DNA from: Schistosoma haematobium
Taxonomy: Eukaryota > Platyhelminthes > Trematoda > Strigeidida > Schistosomatidae
Assembly: GCF_000699445.3 (NCBI RefSeq)
Contig: NC_067198.1
Span: 27,043,536-27,107,535 of the forward strand
Reading direction: 5' to 3'
DNA: 64,000 nucleotides
How positions within the stretch are numbered: the stretch's first letter is position 1; the number at the start of each line of letters is the position of its first letter. The notes under the pieces were generated by a model that worked only from the letters and a program-made list of their open reading frames with translations, had not been told where the DNA came from and searched no databases. This document shows, in pieces, positions 25,401-36,700 of the stretch. Both the position numbers and the translations under genes were made by a program.

Positions 25401-27812
25401 GAAATTTATTATCTCAACTACGAATTAAATGTGAACCGTATTTTAATCAAATTCTCAAATATCGACAGCATAGTGTGATAGCGAATTTACAAGAAGCTTG
25501 TAAATTATTTTTAAGTATACGTAAAGATGTTGAGAAAAGTTTACATTGGCATTCGGAATTCGAAAAAATTTGCAATGAAGAACTGCAGTTGGTAAGTTCT
25601 TTTTCTCGTGTTTGATAATTATATTATTTATGCATAACAACAACAGTAGTTGCTTTGCATTAGATATTGTCAGTGACTGAACTATCGATTAACATAATTC
25701 TGTGTGTGGAGTTAACCTGTGACTGTTATGCAAACCATTCGATCTGTAATGAAGAGTAATGAAAAGCCTTACCGATGAAACAATTCTGTATGTATGTTGA
25801 TATCGTGAAACGATATAGTGGAAACGGTATTAGAAAATACTGGGATCTGTTAGTGAATATGACTCATTAACGTATGAGATTGCTTACCGTTATCATTAAA
25901 ACATTGTTGAGACCTACAATATGGTTACTTGACACTTCTTTGTTAGGAATGAAACAAAATTGGAAGTTTCCTGTTCAAAGTCAATCAGACAATGTTAGAG
26001 ATCCCTAATGTGAAAACTAGAACAGCACATAAGCGAACATTAATATTTTCAGTTAAATCGTGATCAGACTGTTAGCGGGACATAGATTGGACTAAAGCGT
26101 TTCGTGCAGCATTATGTCGGGGCGCTCTGATTGGCTATTTCGTAACTAATCAGTACTACAGATACTTAGAGAAGACTCTAAAATCACCCTATATGAAAAT
26201 TATAAATATACCAATGTTTTTTATTGTGATTCCTACTTTCATTCAGCCTTTTTATTTGGAATATAATTACGTTCCTGTTCAACTGTCTTCTGATTTGGTG
26301 ACTTATTGAGTGAATTCGTGTGCAAGAATACTAAACAATAAGAGTGGCTGGGTCGTTAAAAGCGAAATCATAACAGAACTTACTGTAACATACAGGGTTA
26401 TTTATATACATACATGAAAATATTAAACCAGTTAAGGCAGTTTGTGAGTCGATGCTCATGATTCAATAGATGGCATAATAACAAATAACAGGTAAAAAGT
26501 ACAAATCGATTCATAAGAAGATAGGTGTAATAGTTTTGATAAGAAAAATGAGATAATCAATGTTTTAATCAGTATTTCAGTACAGGAAGTAGGTCGTACT
26601 TGTGTAAATATTAAGATATTATAAGTATAGGGATTTTGCAGAGATTGTAGCAATTTTCATGGTTGAAATCACTATTGAGAACTCTAAAGTACTGGACGGC
26701 CATTTCGTCCTAGTATGGGACTTTTGCAAGTGCGCATCCACAACCCTGATTATGGAAACCGAACCAAAGGTCTTCACTCTCGCGCGCTGACGCTTGACCT
26801 TTAGGCCACTAAACCGGCGTGATTTCAATCAAATTCAACATTCTCCAGAATCCCATATTGAACATTTCATTAGTGTTGATAATTCTTATTTCATTGAAAA
26901 ATTGCAAGTCCTTCGGTTCATTGATTTGCATATCACAGTTATGTACATTTTGCATGAAAGTACTTTCATATTTAAATGATTAGAGTTGTTTGTACGTTTA
27001 TTGCAGTTGATTTCACATACCACAAGTTAATCGGTACGGCAAACAACTAACAAAGTAGTTCGATCGAAATCTGGTATCTCATCAAGATATTGATTTCGTG
27101 TCAGGTCTTGTGGCACAATGATAACTACAGCTATTTTTTGATGCAATAAAATTAATGGTCAATCGGTCATAATGCAAACATAAAACTAAGTTGTAAGCTC
27201 ATCACATTGACAGTTTCGTTCATTCTTTAACTTTCTTGGAAAGTCAAACAGTTTTGTAGTTTGGTTATTATAAGTACTTTATTATGTTAAGTATGCTACC
27301 AGAAGGTATCTATGAATGTTTCATTAGACCCTTATCTAGATTTATTCCTATCTGAATAAAACGAAGACGAAGAACGATATTTCATCATCACTACTTAAGC
27401 ATCTATTGTCATGAAGTTTCTGTTAATAATTATTCTACTGTGTTTCTTCAATTGTATGGGAATATCGTAAGTACTGTGTTATGTTTGCTTTTTAGAGCGT
27501 AGACTAAGTGCACAAATACTTAATATGCATAATTTTCAACTTTCTTTAAAATGTCCACATCTCACTTTGTTTCTTTGATTCAATGATGTCATCACCAGTA
27601 GAAATTAACGATAAACAAACGAGTAGGTAATCTATTATATGTACATATATGTTTTAATGTATCAAAATACTGAACAAGAGTTGATTACACTTTTCACCTG
27701 TGTACATTTTAGGTGAATGATTTCTGTTTGGCTCGTAGTGATGAAATTAATCAAATTATATCAGAAAATGAACAATGGGAATCTGTAACCCATGATTCAG
27801 TATCAAAAGATT
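11904..27812 (+). CDS. BRO1-domain/V-domain protein of the ALIX/HD-PTP family (12 exons recognised)
   Basis: Family members scaffold ESCRT-III during endosomal sorting and membrane scission. Exons, with consistent phases and GT/AG borders: 11904-12103, 12307-12407, 12451-12578, 13636-13774, 16206-16327, 16368-16466, 18014-18321, 20035-20212, 22769-22912, 23433-23688, 25275-25591, 27713-27812; about 697 codons. The start ATG (11904) opens MTFLSVPLKLSTEVD, like BRO1 N-termini. A BRO1 domain (to about residue 260-300) is followed by a V domain beginning DIFDMLVPFPVLEA and reaching LARSDEINQI. Details such as DWYRVIKTKQNYYSILANTY favour HD-PTP (PTPN23) over ALIX. No Pro-rich tail or tyrosine-phosphatase domain was found, and about 30 residues seem missing between exons 6 and 7, perhaps an exon I missed. 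The 3' end is uncertain. Introns 12408-12450 and 16328-16367 are only 43 and 40 bp. Confidence 0.82.
14590..15310 (+). repeat. Probable schistosome interspersed repeat in intron 4
   Basis: About 700 bp, clearly less AT-rich than the surrounding intron, with no functional frame. Its wording (for instance around 14780-15000 and 15090-15130) resembles a highly repeated schistosome sequence family I recall but cannot name with certainty. Orientation is arbitrary. Confidence 0.45.
16830..17710. repeat. Cluster of decayed RTE-like fragments in intron 6
   Basis: At about 16890-16990, plus-strand sequence is a diverged match to the RTE region coding [15 protein letters not shown] and [13 protein letters not shown] (intact at 36435-36535). 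At about 17440-17520 a diverged reverse complement of the RTE 3' coding end follows. Between them, 17328-17445 resembles 51208-51330. The pieces point in opposite directions, so this is a nested or rearranged set. Confidence 0.6.
17328..17445 (+). repeat. Repeat shared with 51208-51330
   Basis: Common core includes TTATAAGGACTTCAGAAGCT and ATTGCAAACGATTT with small differences. The flanks differ at the two sites, so this is a short module of a dispersed repeat. Confidence 0.7.
18014..27812 (+). CDS. V domain portion (exons 7-12)
   Basis: Exon 7 carries the linker and V-domain start (DIFDMLVPFPVLEA). Exon 8 has SGGVDSLRRKVHSLKPLAG. Exon 9 has IEEMLRKEESNDIAFRTGY, like the LLEEDE/LLDEEEATDNDLR region of the family. 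Exon 10 has EIEVIEEIENLRKDLIRIWD. Exon 11 has NLQEACKLFLSIRKDVEKSL and WHSEFEKICNEELQ. Exon 12 has VNDFCLARSDEINQIISE, matching the last V-domain helix. The residues are mostly charged and helical, as expected of the two three-helix arms of a V domain. Phases agree across all six exons. Confidence 0.82.
24425..24806 (-). mobile_element. 5'-truncated RTE-like 3' end in intron 10
   Basis: Close reverse complement of 36613-36999, covering the last part of the coding region, the 3' UTR and a terminal TGAC-type tandem repeat (seen here as CAGT repeats at 24423-24436). It is only about 380 bp, as expected for aborted target-primed reverse transcription. The similarity by eye is very high, suggesting a recent insertion. 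Confidence 0.85.
26650..26818 (-). mobile_element. Sm-alpha-like tRNA-derived SINE
   Basis: Read on the minus strand it starts GCCGGTTTAGTGGCCTAAAG, resembling a tRNA 5' half and RNA polymerase III A box, followed by a B box GGTTCGGTTTCC (26765-26754). Downstream is TCCCATACTAGGACGAAATG, the hammerhead-derived part characteristic of schistosome Sm-alpha elements. It lies antisense in intron 11 of the BRO1-domain gene. The downstream boundary is approximate. Confidence 0.72.
26685..26735 (-). ncRNA. Degenerate hammerhead ribozyme of the SINE
   Basis: Stem II (GTCC...GGAC) followed by GAAA is preserved, then TGG/CCA can form a short stem III before GTAC. The required CTGATGA half of the core is replaced by a sequence reading about TTGCAAAA, so self-cleavage should be lost. 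Confidence 0.55.
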
Positions 27813-30574
27813 GTGAGTTAATTTCACTGACTCTAGAAAAAGCTCTTCATGTGCTTTAATAATACTCTACTTTTAAACACAGAAAGCTAGAGTTATTCGT
27901 TGCTACTTATAATTCTACAGATCTATGAAAAGACTAGTTTGAATCCCATTCAAAAAAATAATCTAAACGTATAAAAGACATTTGTTCTGAATATGAGGTA
28001 TCTAAGTGGATGGGAAGATGTACAACATGGGACCATCTATATTTACGTCACTTCAATCACTCTATTATGATCAATCTTTAATCATAACATTCACGGCTTC
28101 CAAATATTTATCATGTTTCATGAACAGCTACTGATTTTCGCACAATCCCACCTGACAGTTGGTTTTTATAGAGATTGATTTCGACTTGTGTTTTACAGTA
28201 TAACCTTACCATAGCCGAAATTGTATTTTATTGTAGAGAGTCAGTTAGTACACTTAGATGACGTATGGTCATGAATTAATCGGTATATCTCCCTTAACTA
28301 CAAGTTGGCAATCCATACTGAATTGGTGGTTTCATCACTCGTGGAAAATTCAGTAAATCGTTATGAATATTCTATTTGGAAGTGAATTCCAACCTCGTTT
28401 CCTTAGTGGAGTACGAACCAGTTTTTCCTCATTTTATTCTATATCTTTATTACCAATCAAAAGTGTATGTACATGGATATGTATATATATTTTCATATAT
28501 TTATAGAATACTTATATTTAAAAACTTGAAAGTTTTTCAGTACAACTCAGTATATTGATAAAACCTTAAAGATTCATTTCTTAGATTGAAAGAATACACT
28601 TTTTATAAATAATAGGTACATCTTCCTCTACTTATTCGATATAACTACTACGATATTTAATTAGTTTTTTTCTTTATGTTACAGGAATTTATTCATCACC
28701 ATTATCATACCAAATCAGCATTATGCAAAATTATTTTCTGCTTTTCATTTGATTATCATTGAATATTGCTCGGTTTTTTTTGTTTACATTTGATTCATTC
28801 ATTACATAACTTTTTAAAATACATATATATTCCCCATCCATTGTTAGAGAACAATACACGGTGACGTCTACCCATCAGCATTCACAAAAGATTTCTTTTT
28901 TTTTGATAACATCATCCATGGATAATATTAACTATGTCATAATTAGCCATCTTTTTTTCCAAAGAGACTTAAGCGGTCAGTTTGTCTTATATTTTTATTT
29001 CATTTACGATTACATATACATTGATTCATCCCACCAGTGATCTGTAATTTTTTTATTGTATGAGTTAAACTAAGTCACTATATTCATTTTTATTTGCCAA
29101 TATTATGAAACTGATTTTTCCTCCTTTCTAGTTTGAGCTAATTTTGATCGTAATGGTTAACTTATATTTTCACTTTCTTTTTTTTAAACATTGTTTTATG
29201 CGTTGAATAATATATTTATATTTATACAGTTTGTCATTTCTTCAAATTAAACACTCTCTATTGAATAGATAAATCTATTATTGGGCCAAATTAACAAAAG
29301 ACTCTGGTTGAGTTGCATTTATGTATTTATGCCAAAGTAGTATCAAAGCAAATGTATTGTCATAATCAGATAACAAAATGTTAAGGACAGTCTATTGCTT
29401 GGATAAAATGAGAATATAGTATTGACATATCATAACCGTTTCACAATATTGATCTGAATGGTGAGTGACATTGTACTGCAAACACTACACCAAATCCAAA
29501 AGAAAGTTATTAATGAGTGGGTGAATGTTTTGGTTTGATTATAAATTCATAATCGGTCATTTAAATAAAATAATTGTAACATGTTTACCGAGTCCCTCTG
29601 AGTTAGACTTTTGTGTGGGAGCTGGTGATATCACCTGTATGTTCCAAGTCAAAGTTTAGAATGGTTCTAAGTTGCAACCCATCGATTAAACGTCAAGTGA
29701 TTAAAACACATAAACGTCGTCCAACATCAGCCACTTATTTAAATATCTGTCGATTCAGTCTTATCTACTGCAGAAAAAGGTTCCTTACTTGAAATCATTA
29801 GATGCAGATCTACTGAATTACTTTCTGAAAAAGTGTATTTTTGAAAAGCTTATAACCATTCTTAATGCTCTATCGTACAAAACATGTAGTAGTATACATC
29901 TTGATAACCTTAAAAGTTCTGAAATTTACTTGCAAAATGTTGAGCTTTTATTAAAATACCACGTAAATGTTTGGTAACTGCGCAATTTAATGTGGATCAA
30001 TCAAGTAATCTACAAATTGACAGTACAAATTTTATGCTTTTAATAACAATAATTTAACGGGATAGTCTTTGTGATGTATAACATCAAGATGTTTTTGGTT
30101 AAAAGTGGTATGCTGAAAACCAGGGATTATAAATATGTAACCCGAAGTACAAATGAAAAAAATAATCAATTAACAATTATGGAAATAAGGTTTTGTCACT
30201 AAAAACTCATTTTCTCATATTAAGGTTCCCAGTTGTGTATTTTAAACATAAAACTAATATAAAAAATAATCCATTTATGTGGTTAATAAATTATGTTTGA
30301 GAAGTTATTCGGAATTTAAATGAACCTTAGAGGTGTAGGCATAGACTATTTAGCTTGTTTATTTATATCAGCTTCTGAATGTATCTTGACAGCTTATTTA
30401 CATCTGTTCTTTTTACAATATTAAAATTATTAACTGCTTTAGTATATGTATATATTTATATTAACAAAGACGATAACTATGTACAGTGTAATATGATCAC
30501 AACTATCAATGTACACGAATTACGTTCATAAGTATCAGTTAGCAGACATCAATATAGTTCATAGTCTGTAAATT
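27813..30574. other. Region between convergent genes, with the unresolved 3' end of the BRO1-domain gene
   Basis: Exon 12 leaves one base (T) over. Candidate terminal exons are: 28617 onward, giving a nine-residue tail; 28685, creating an immediate TGA; and 29790-29977, giving about 62 residues starting YADLLNYFLKKC and ending HVNVW. None can be chosen from sequence alone. The rest is AT-rich and without recognised elements. Confidence 0.4.
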
Positions 30575-30784
30575 TTATCGAAAACTCCGCCCTCGTCGAC
30601 CACCTCGTTGATGGGTTCCAGAATGATGGCGTGAACCACGTAAATTGACAGTAGGATTATTCGGTGCTTCCTTTTTTCTTACAATAGTGAATAATGAACA
30701 TAATGATTCTGTACAGAATGCACATCCAGAGAATGTAGTGCTAATTTTTTCAGAATTATCTTCGCTTGAATTAGGGACTTTACC
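30575..30784 (-). CDS. TOP3B: TOP3B last exon with RGG-type tail
   Basis: Encodes 69 residues including a CAFC pair and the ending [12 protein letters not shown] before TAA. In animal TOP3B an Arg/Gly-rich C-terminus supports RNA binding; here the RGG region is short, which may mean weaker RNA contact. Confidence 0.88.
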   Translation of the reverse strand, partial: GKVPNSSEDNSEKISTTFSGCAFCTESLCSLFTIVRKKEAPNNPTVNLRGSRHHSGTHQRGGRRGRSFR

Positions 30785-33700
30785 CTGGAAACAAAATAGG
30801 AGTATTTGAAATGATGACAATCATATTATCAGTTCAATTTATTACATGATGAAATTTAGTACCTATGCAATTATCTATTCAGGCTCAGCATACATAGGCC
30901 TAGTAAAATAGCAGCGATATTTTTCTTATTTAATGAAATTTATCACACAAGTACCTTACTCAGCTTAGTCCAATTTCAGTTGACTGAAATACACACTTTT
31001 ATTTCAACTATCGTTCAGACAGTAACTGTGAGATTTTTACAATAAGCAAAAGAAGGGTAATCGGTACCAAAGTATATATATATATATATATGCCCGTTGA
31101 TATCATCTTAGCAACTAGAGCGGATATGTATTTTAAATTTCAAAAAAACCGTCCATGATTATTTGTTGAACTTTCGTCTAGTTGCTCTTTCTCGAATGGT
31201 AGAAAAAAAACTAACTATTATTAAATTGCGAATCGCAGGTTAAATGGAATACGGAAACCTGATAATTTATAACTACAATAATACCATAGACCAATAGTAA
31301 TCATACGAGAAGTTCTCACTTAAGAATACCTTTGTAGTAATTATTATCAGCAAAACTAGTGCAACTTCACAGATGAGTAGGCCTAACAGCTATGATCAAC
31401 CACGGTTAAACTTGTGACGATACTTACAATTTGTTTCAGATTTTGAACAATTTTTTTTGAGCGTATATCTTACATTTCTTCTAATATCGAAGCCAATTAT
31501 TAGTATAAACAAATGGACTCAACAAACGTTGCTGATGAATTAATGTACTTTTTAAACATACTACACAAAAAGGCATAGACAGACTAGTCAACAAATTATA
31601 TCTAAATTAAGAGAGATTTAAAATGATCGAGTTTTGTTTATGTTAAACAAATGAGTAAAACCAGATAAAATATTTTTTTCTAAAAATACAGTTTGTACAT
31701 ACCGGATCAAATCTCAAGTTAAGATGCATAGCTGTACATACTGAACAACTAACATTTTTGACAGACATACTTTTTACAGCGTCAGAAATAGACAGGAATG
31801 TTGGACATCTATAGTAGAACAAAAACAGTGCGCATACAATAAGTCGAAACAATAAAAGTTTTTAGTGGAAAATGGGGAAAAAGCATTCATCAAAAAACAC
31901 TAAAATTACTTCTTAAACTTACGTACACAACATCTAAAAGTAACTCCTGTAAAATCCACACAATCAAAAGTGAGGTAGTTAAAAAAATATGTCTATAACT
32001 GCAGCTTTAAGAAATAAAAACTTGAATTCATGCAGGAACATGTAAATATCCGTAACCGATATCCACAAAAATTATATCCACGGTTTTAGTTGAATGATTT
32101 CAAATACTTCGAATAATACATTTGGATGTTGTGTACTATTACTAAGCTTATTTATTACTTCTATTGATTTATGAATACACTGGAATTAACAAGAAAGTCT
32201 ACGACAGAAAACTGTTCAGTTATCAATTCAATCAAAAACATACATTCGAAGTTCATCAACATAGAAGCATATTTCTTCAATGGATTGGCTCAATCAATTG
32301 TATGACTTCTAGAACAATTTGCAATCAAATATTGCAGCGAGTTTAACAATTTTGAGGATAGTAGAAATATATTATAGGAGTCGACAGATCAGGTTATTCA
32401 TTGAAACTAGAAAGAACTCATCCATAAGAACGATATTATTCCACGACCAAGTGTCGAAATCTAGTTATTTAATTTCATTTGAATAGTAGAATGTGTCTAA
32501 GGTTTATGTAATCAACTATGGCCATCCGTGGTTGTTTATTTTAAAAATTTTAGATTTATCATCTATTAACTAATTATCATTAAAATAAAATTGACACGTA
32601 CTACATCCTTAAAAGTAAACCAAATCAAACCGTTAAGTTTTGACTATCCACTTTGAGGATTACTGAACGCATATAAACATAATAATGTAAGGGTAACGTT
32701 TAATTTGCATTCAAATTTAACAGAATCTACTCTACATTTTATTTACAAAAAAAACATGCTGAACAAGCAAATAATCGTCGACCTAGTCATCCACAGTATT
32801 TTATAGGATGATGAATGACATGATTGTTATTTATGAAGTTTTAACCCTGTGTACAAATAAATATTTCAATTATGGTATTCTTAAAACGTTTCACTTTGTG
32901 ATTTTATACCATAAAATAACACTATACTGCTGACTTCAAATTTTTACTTCATTTTTCATTAGTTTGTCTCGTTAACATGTTGCCGCTTTATTTGTATCAT
33001 TACTACTAATTCGTAATACTATTTCAAAGACATAAAATTCTATTATTTTAATGACTAATGGGAATAGTTAAGAATAAGAAAACAAACGAATTTAACTAAG
33101 CAATTCAATTTCTTAATATAACTTTAAAAGCCTATCTATTTGATATTATAATATGAGAATCAGTTTTCGGTTAAATCTAAATAGTAGTTCATCGGAATTT
33201 CGCATAAAATTGATGTATATTCTGATAGTATTAATTTGTAAGACAATGAAAAATATCATAAACCAACACGAAATGAATAGTTGTTAAAAATCATATACAA
33301 GTATATACACGTTAGAAACGATCATCTTGTCTTTTTCCCAATGAAAAAGAGTATTTGAAAAATAGACAAATAAAAGTTTTAAGATATAGATATATTTTAT
33401 ACTTGTAGAATAAGAATAACCATTTCCATAATTTATGAACTATCATATGTTTCCTGAAAGTTATGCAGTGAAACTTCATCATGTAGTGAATGATTCAAAA
33501 CTATGAATAATGAAATAATCATCAAGATAAATCCCAACTTGATAAGAATGAAATTTGTGTTATTTAGGTGAGATTATGATTCTTTTAAAAAAAAAGAATT
33601 ACGTAATAATAATAAACTAACCTATTACAATTTAAACGATATTTTGGTGCATTAGAATCATCTAAAACTAGTATACCATATGGACAATCAGGACATGCAT

Positions 33701-36700
33701 CAACTCCTAATGATTCCATTGATTGTGGACATGTTGGATGAGGGCATCTATTACAACCGGATAATTTTGGCATTGATTCAAATGGTGGATGAGAAAAACA
33801 ATATGGACAAAAAACCATATTCTATGTAAATAAATAAACGAAATAAATTATTTTTTGTTAGACTAGATGTTACACAAATTCTTTTCAATATATGTATTAA
33901 TAAACAAATAATAGAACAGAAAAAGAACTTCATAAGAGATCACAAATTAAAATTCTAGTTATTGAAACAAAAATCTAGATTTAATAAAATATACTAATCC
34001 CACTATATTCGCTTCTATGGCAATATAAACTCCATGTTATTCCCTCTTTGTCTGGTTATTATCTCTTTTTTTTTCAAAGATTAACTGTATTAACAGTGGA
34101 ATAGAATATAAGCTAAACTGCTGGCATAAAAAGTTATATGGATAAAAATTAGGAAATATAAATATTATCGTTATTTGATATAACTAAATGGGAGTAACAA
34201 TTTTGATATGCGAATCCCTCATTTATGTATGAATACACACAATTGGACCATAAAACAGGTGGATCTCAATGTCTAGAAAGTCACCTATATTCATATTATA
34301 TATGAAGGATACATCAGGAACTACAGCAAAGATTATTGATACTGTTTGAAATAGGCGTAGTGCATAAACAACGAAAATCACTGCAATCAATCTTATTCAA
34401 ACTAAAATATGAAATAGCACCTAAAAAGTACAATGCTTCAATTGCGAGAAACAATATATCGAAGAAAGTGGCCACTCTCTTCATATACATCGGCATGAAC
34501 GTCAACTAGCTTTAATGCAGGTAGACAATTATGGACACGTTCAACTGGGAAAATGTTGAAATCTCGGACAGAGAGAATACTGAGAAGATAAAATAATTTT
34601 TAGAAGCTTGGCACTTAGTTCAATAAGCAATCAATTAACATGAAAAAATCAATCCATTTTGTCAACCAATCGTAAAAATTATGAGCAACTTTAAAATCAA
34701 AAGGGATGATAATCGAGATACATATAAAGAAAAGGATAAACAACAACCAATCACAATCGATGTTGACAGAACAATTTATTAGTTATATATCTAGAAATTC
34801 GAATAGTTTATTTCTGTATGCAGTTTGTACTGGTGTTATTCAAAAAGTAAATGAAAGTTTCGAAACCAAACTATCCGGGACAGAAAACCCAGTCGAAAGC
34901 TTCATCATCATTGTGAGAACTTTTAATGGTGCCGTGTTCTCCGACCTGTATGGTATAATTGCGAAACTTTCATTGTTTTTATAAGTATCATTACGACCTA
35001 CTTTAAACAAACTTTTCAAAGTAGACAACACAACCAAAACTATTCATTGAAGTTACAAATCTTCATCTTCTCAGGACCTGAACACTAATTACAGTGTACA
35101 AATTATCTAAAGTCGAAAACGTACCTCATATCCCCTGTACAGAGATTAAGGAAACAATAGAATGCCATAATAAGGTTAGACATGAAATAAATTTCCAAAC
35201 TCCTAAAGGCTTTTACATTAAGTGTTTGTGGAAAAATTCGATTAAGAATTTCACCTTACGCAACTAATTTTCATTTATATGGCATAAAAATTCCCTCAAC
35301 AGATTAAACTATGTTTATTGATTGATAACCCACAATATCAAAACGATATAATCATTGGTATATGCATATATAAAAGATGTAAATAATGTACATAACAAAC
35401 ATTATAACAGTAAAAAATTAAATTTTCACGGCATATTACAATGTGCACTACCGACAACTTAAGATGTACATAAAATACTAGCGTCAATAATTATCAGACG
35501 CCTAACTAAGACTTGTGAACTGCAAACACGAGAAAATCAGGCTGACTTCAAACCTGGTCGTGGTTGCATCGACCACACATTCACCATTCGTCAGGTTCTA
35601 GAACACAGGCATATTTATCGGCGTCCAACAATGGTGGTCTTTCTCGACTTAAAAGCAGCATTTGAATCCGTAGACCGCGAGATTCTGTGGCAGTGTCTGT
35701 CATTGAAAGGCGTACCTCAGAAGTACATAAACCTTGTGAAGGATCTCTACTCGAACACTAACAGTCGGGTCAGAGCTTATGGCGAACTGTCATCTGCTTT
35801 TGCAACCTCAAGTGGTGTCCGTCAAGGCTGTCCACTTTCTCCATTTCTGTTTAACTTCATCATAGACCTACTGATGGAAATAAAATTCTCGTCTACTGAA
35901 TTCTCGATTATTGATTTCCTACCAGGAGGTCCACTTATCGACTTAGAATACGCGGATGACATAGTCCTTTTGGTGAAGACGCGGACAAAATGCAGTCTTT
36001 TGGTAGCACTAAGCAACAATGCCAGAATGTTTGGAATGCGCTTCTCTCCCTCCACATGCAAGCTGATGCTTCAGGACTGGTCTGCGTCAACACCTGAACT
36101 AAGGATAGGGAGTGAAGTAGTCGAACGCGTTGACAACTTCACTTATCTTGGAAGTCTGATCAGCCCTAATGGGTTGGTGTCTGACGAAATCTCAACACGG
36201 ATTCAGAAAGCTCGTTTGACTTTTGCCAACTTACGTCACCTATGGCGAAGGCGAGATATCCATCTATCAATTAAGGGACGAGTATACTGCGCGGCAGTTC
36301 GTTCTGTCCTACTTTACGGCTGAGAAACATGGCCATTAAAAGTTAAAGATAATCGTAAGCTACTAGTATTTGACCACAGATGTCTTAGAAATATTGCTGG
36401 CGTCTGCTGGTATCACCGTGTAAGTAATAGTGAGGTTAGACGCAGGGCATTAGGGAATGATGGTAAATCATTTGATGAGGTTGTAAATCGTTATCGACTG
36501 AGATGGTTGAGCCACGTGTTGCGTATGCCTGAGCACCGATTATCACGACATGCAATGCTAACCGGTGTTCAGGATGGTTGGAAGAAGGTTAGGGGCGGCC
36601 AAACCAAAACGTGGCATCAGTGCTTGAAGTCACTAACTTCTAGTCTGAGCCATGTTGGTAGATGCAGACTACTTGGTTGGGGTACGCGTGACTTTCGTAA

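Noticed and set aside
34706..35037. Overlapping 92- and 65-codon frames inside a TOP3B intron
   Set aside because: Opposite-strand mirror frames of low-complexity character with no known domain.
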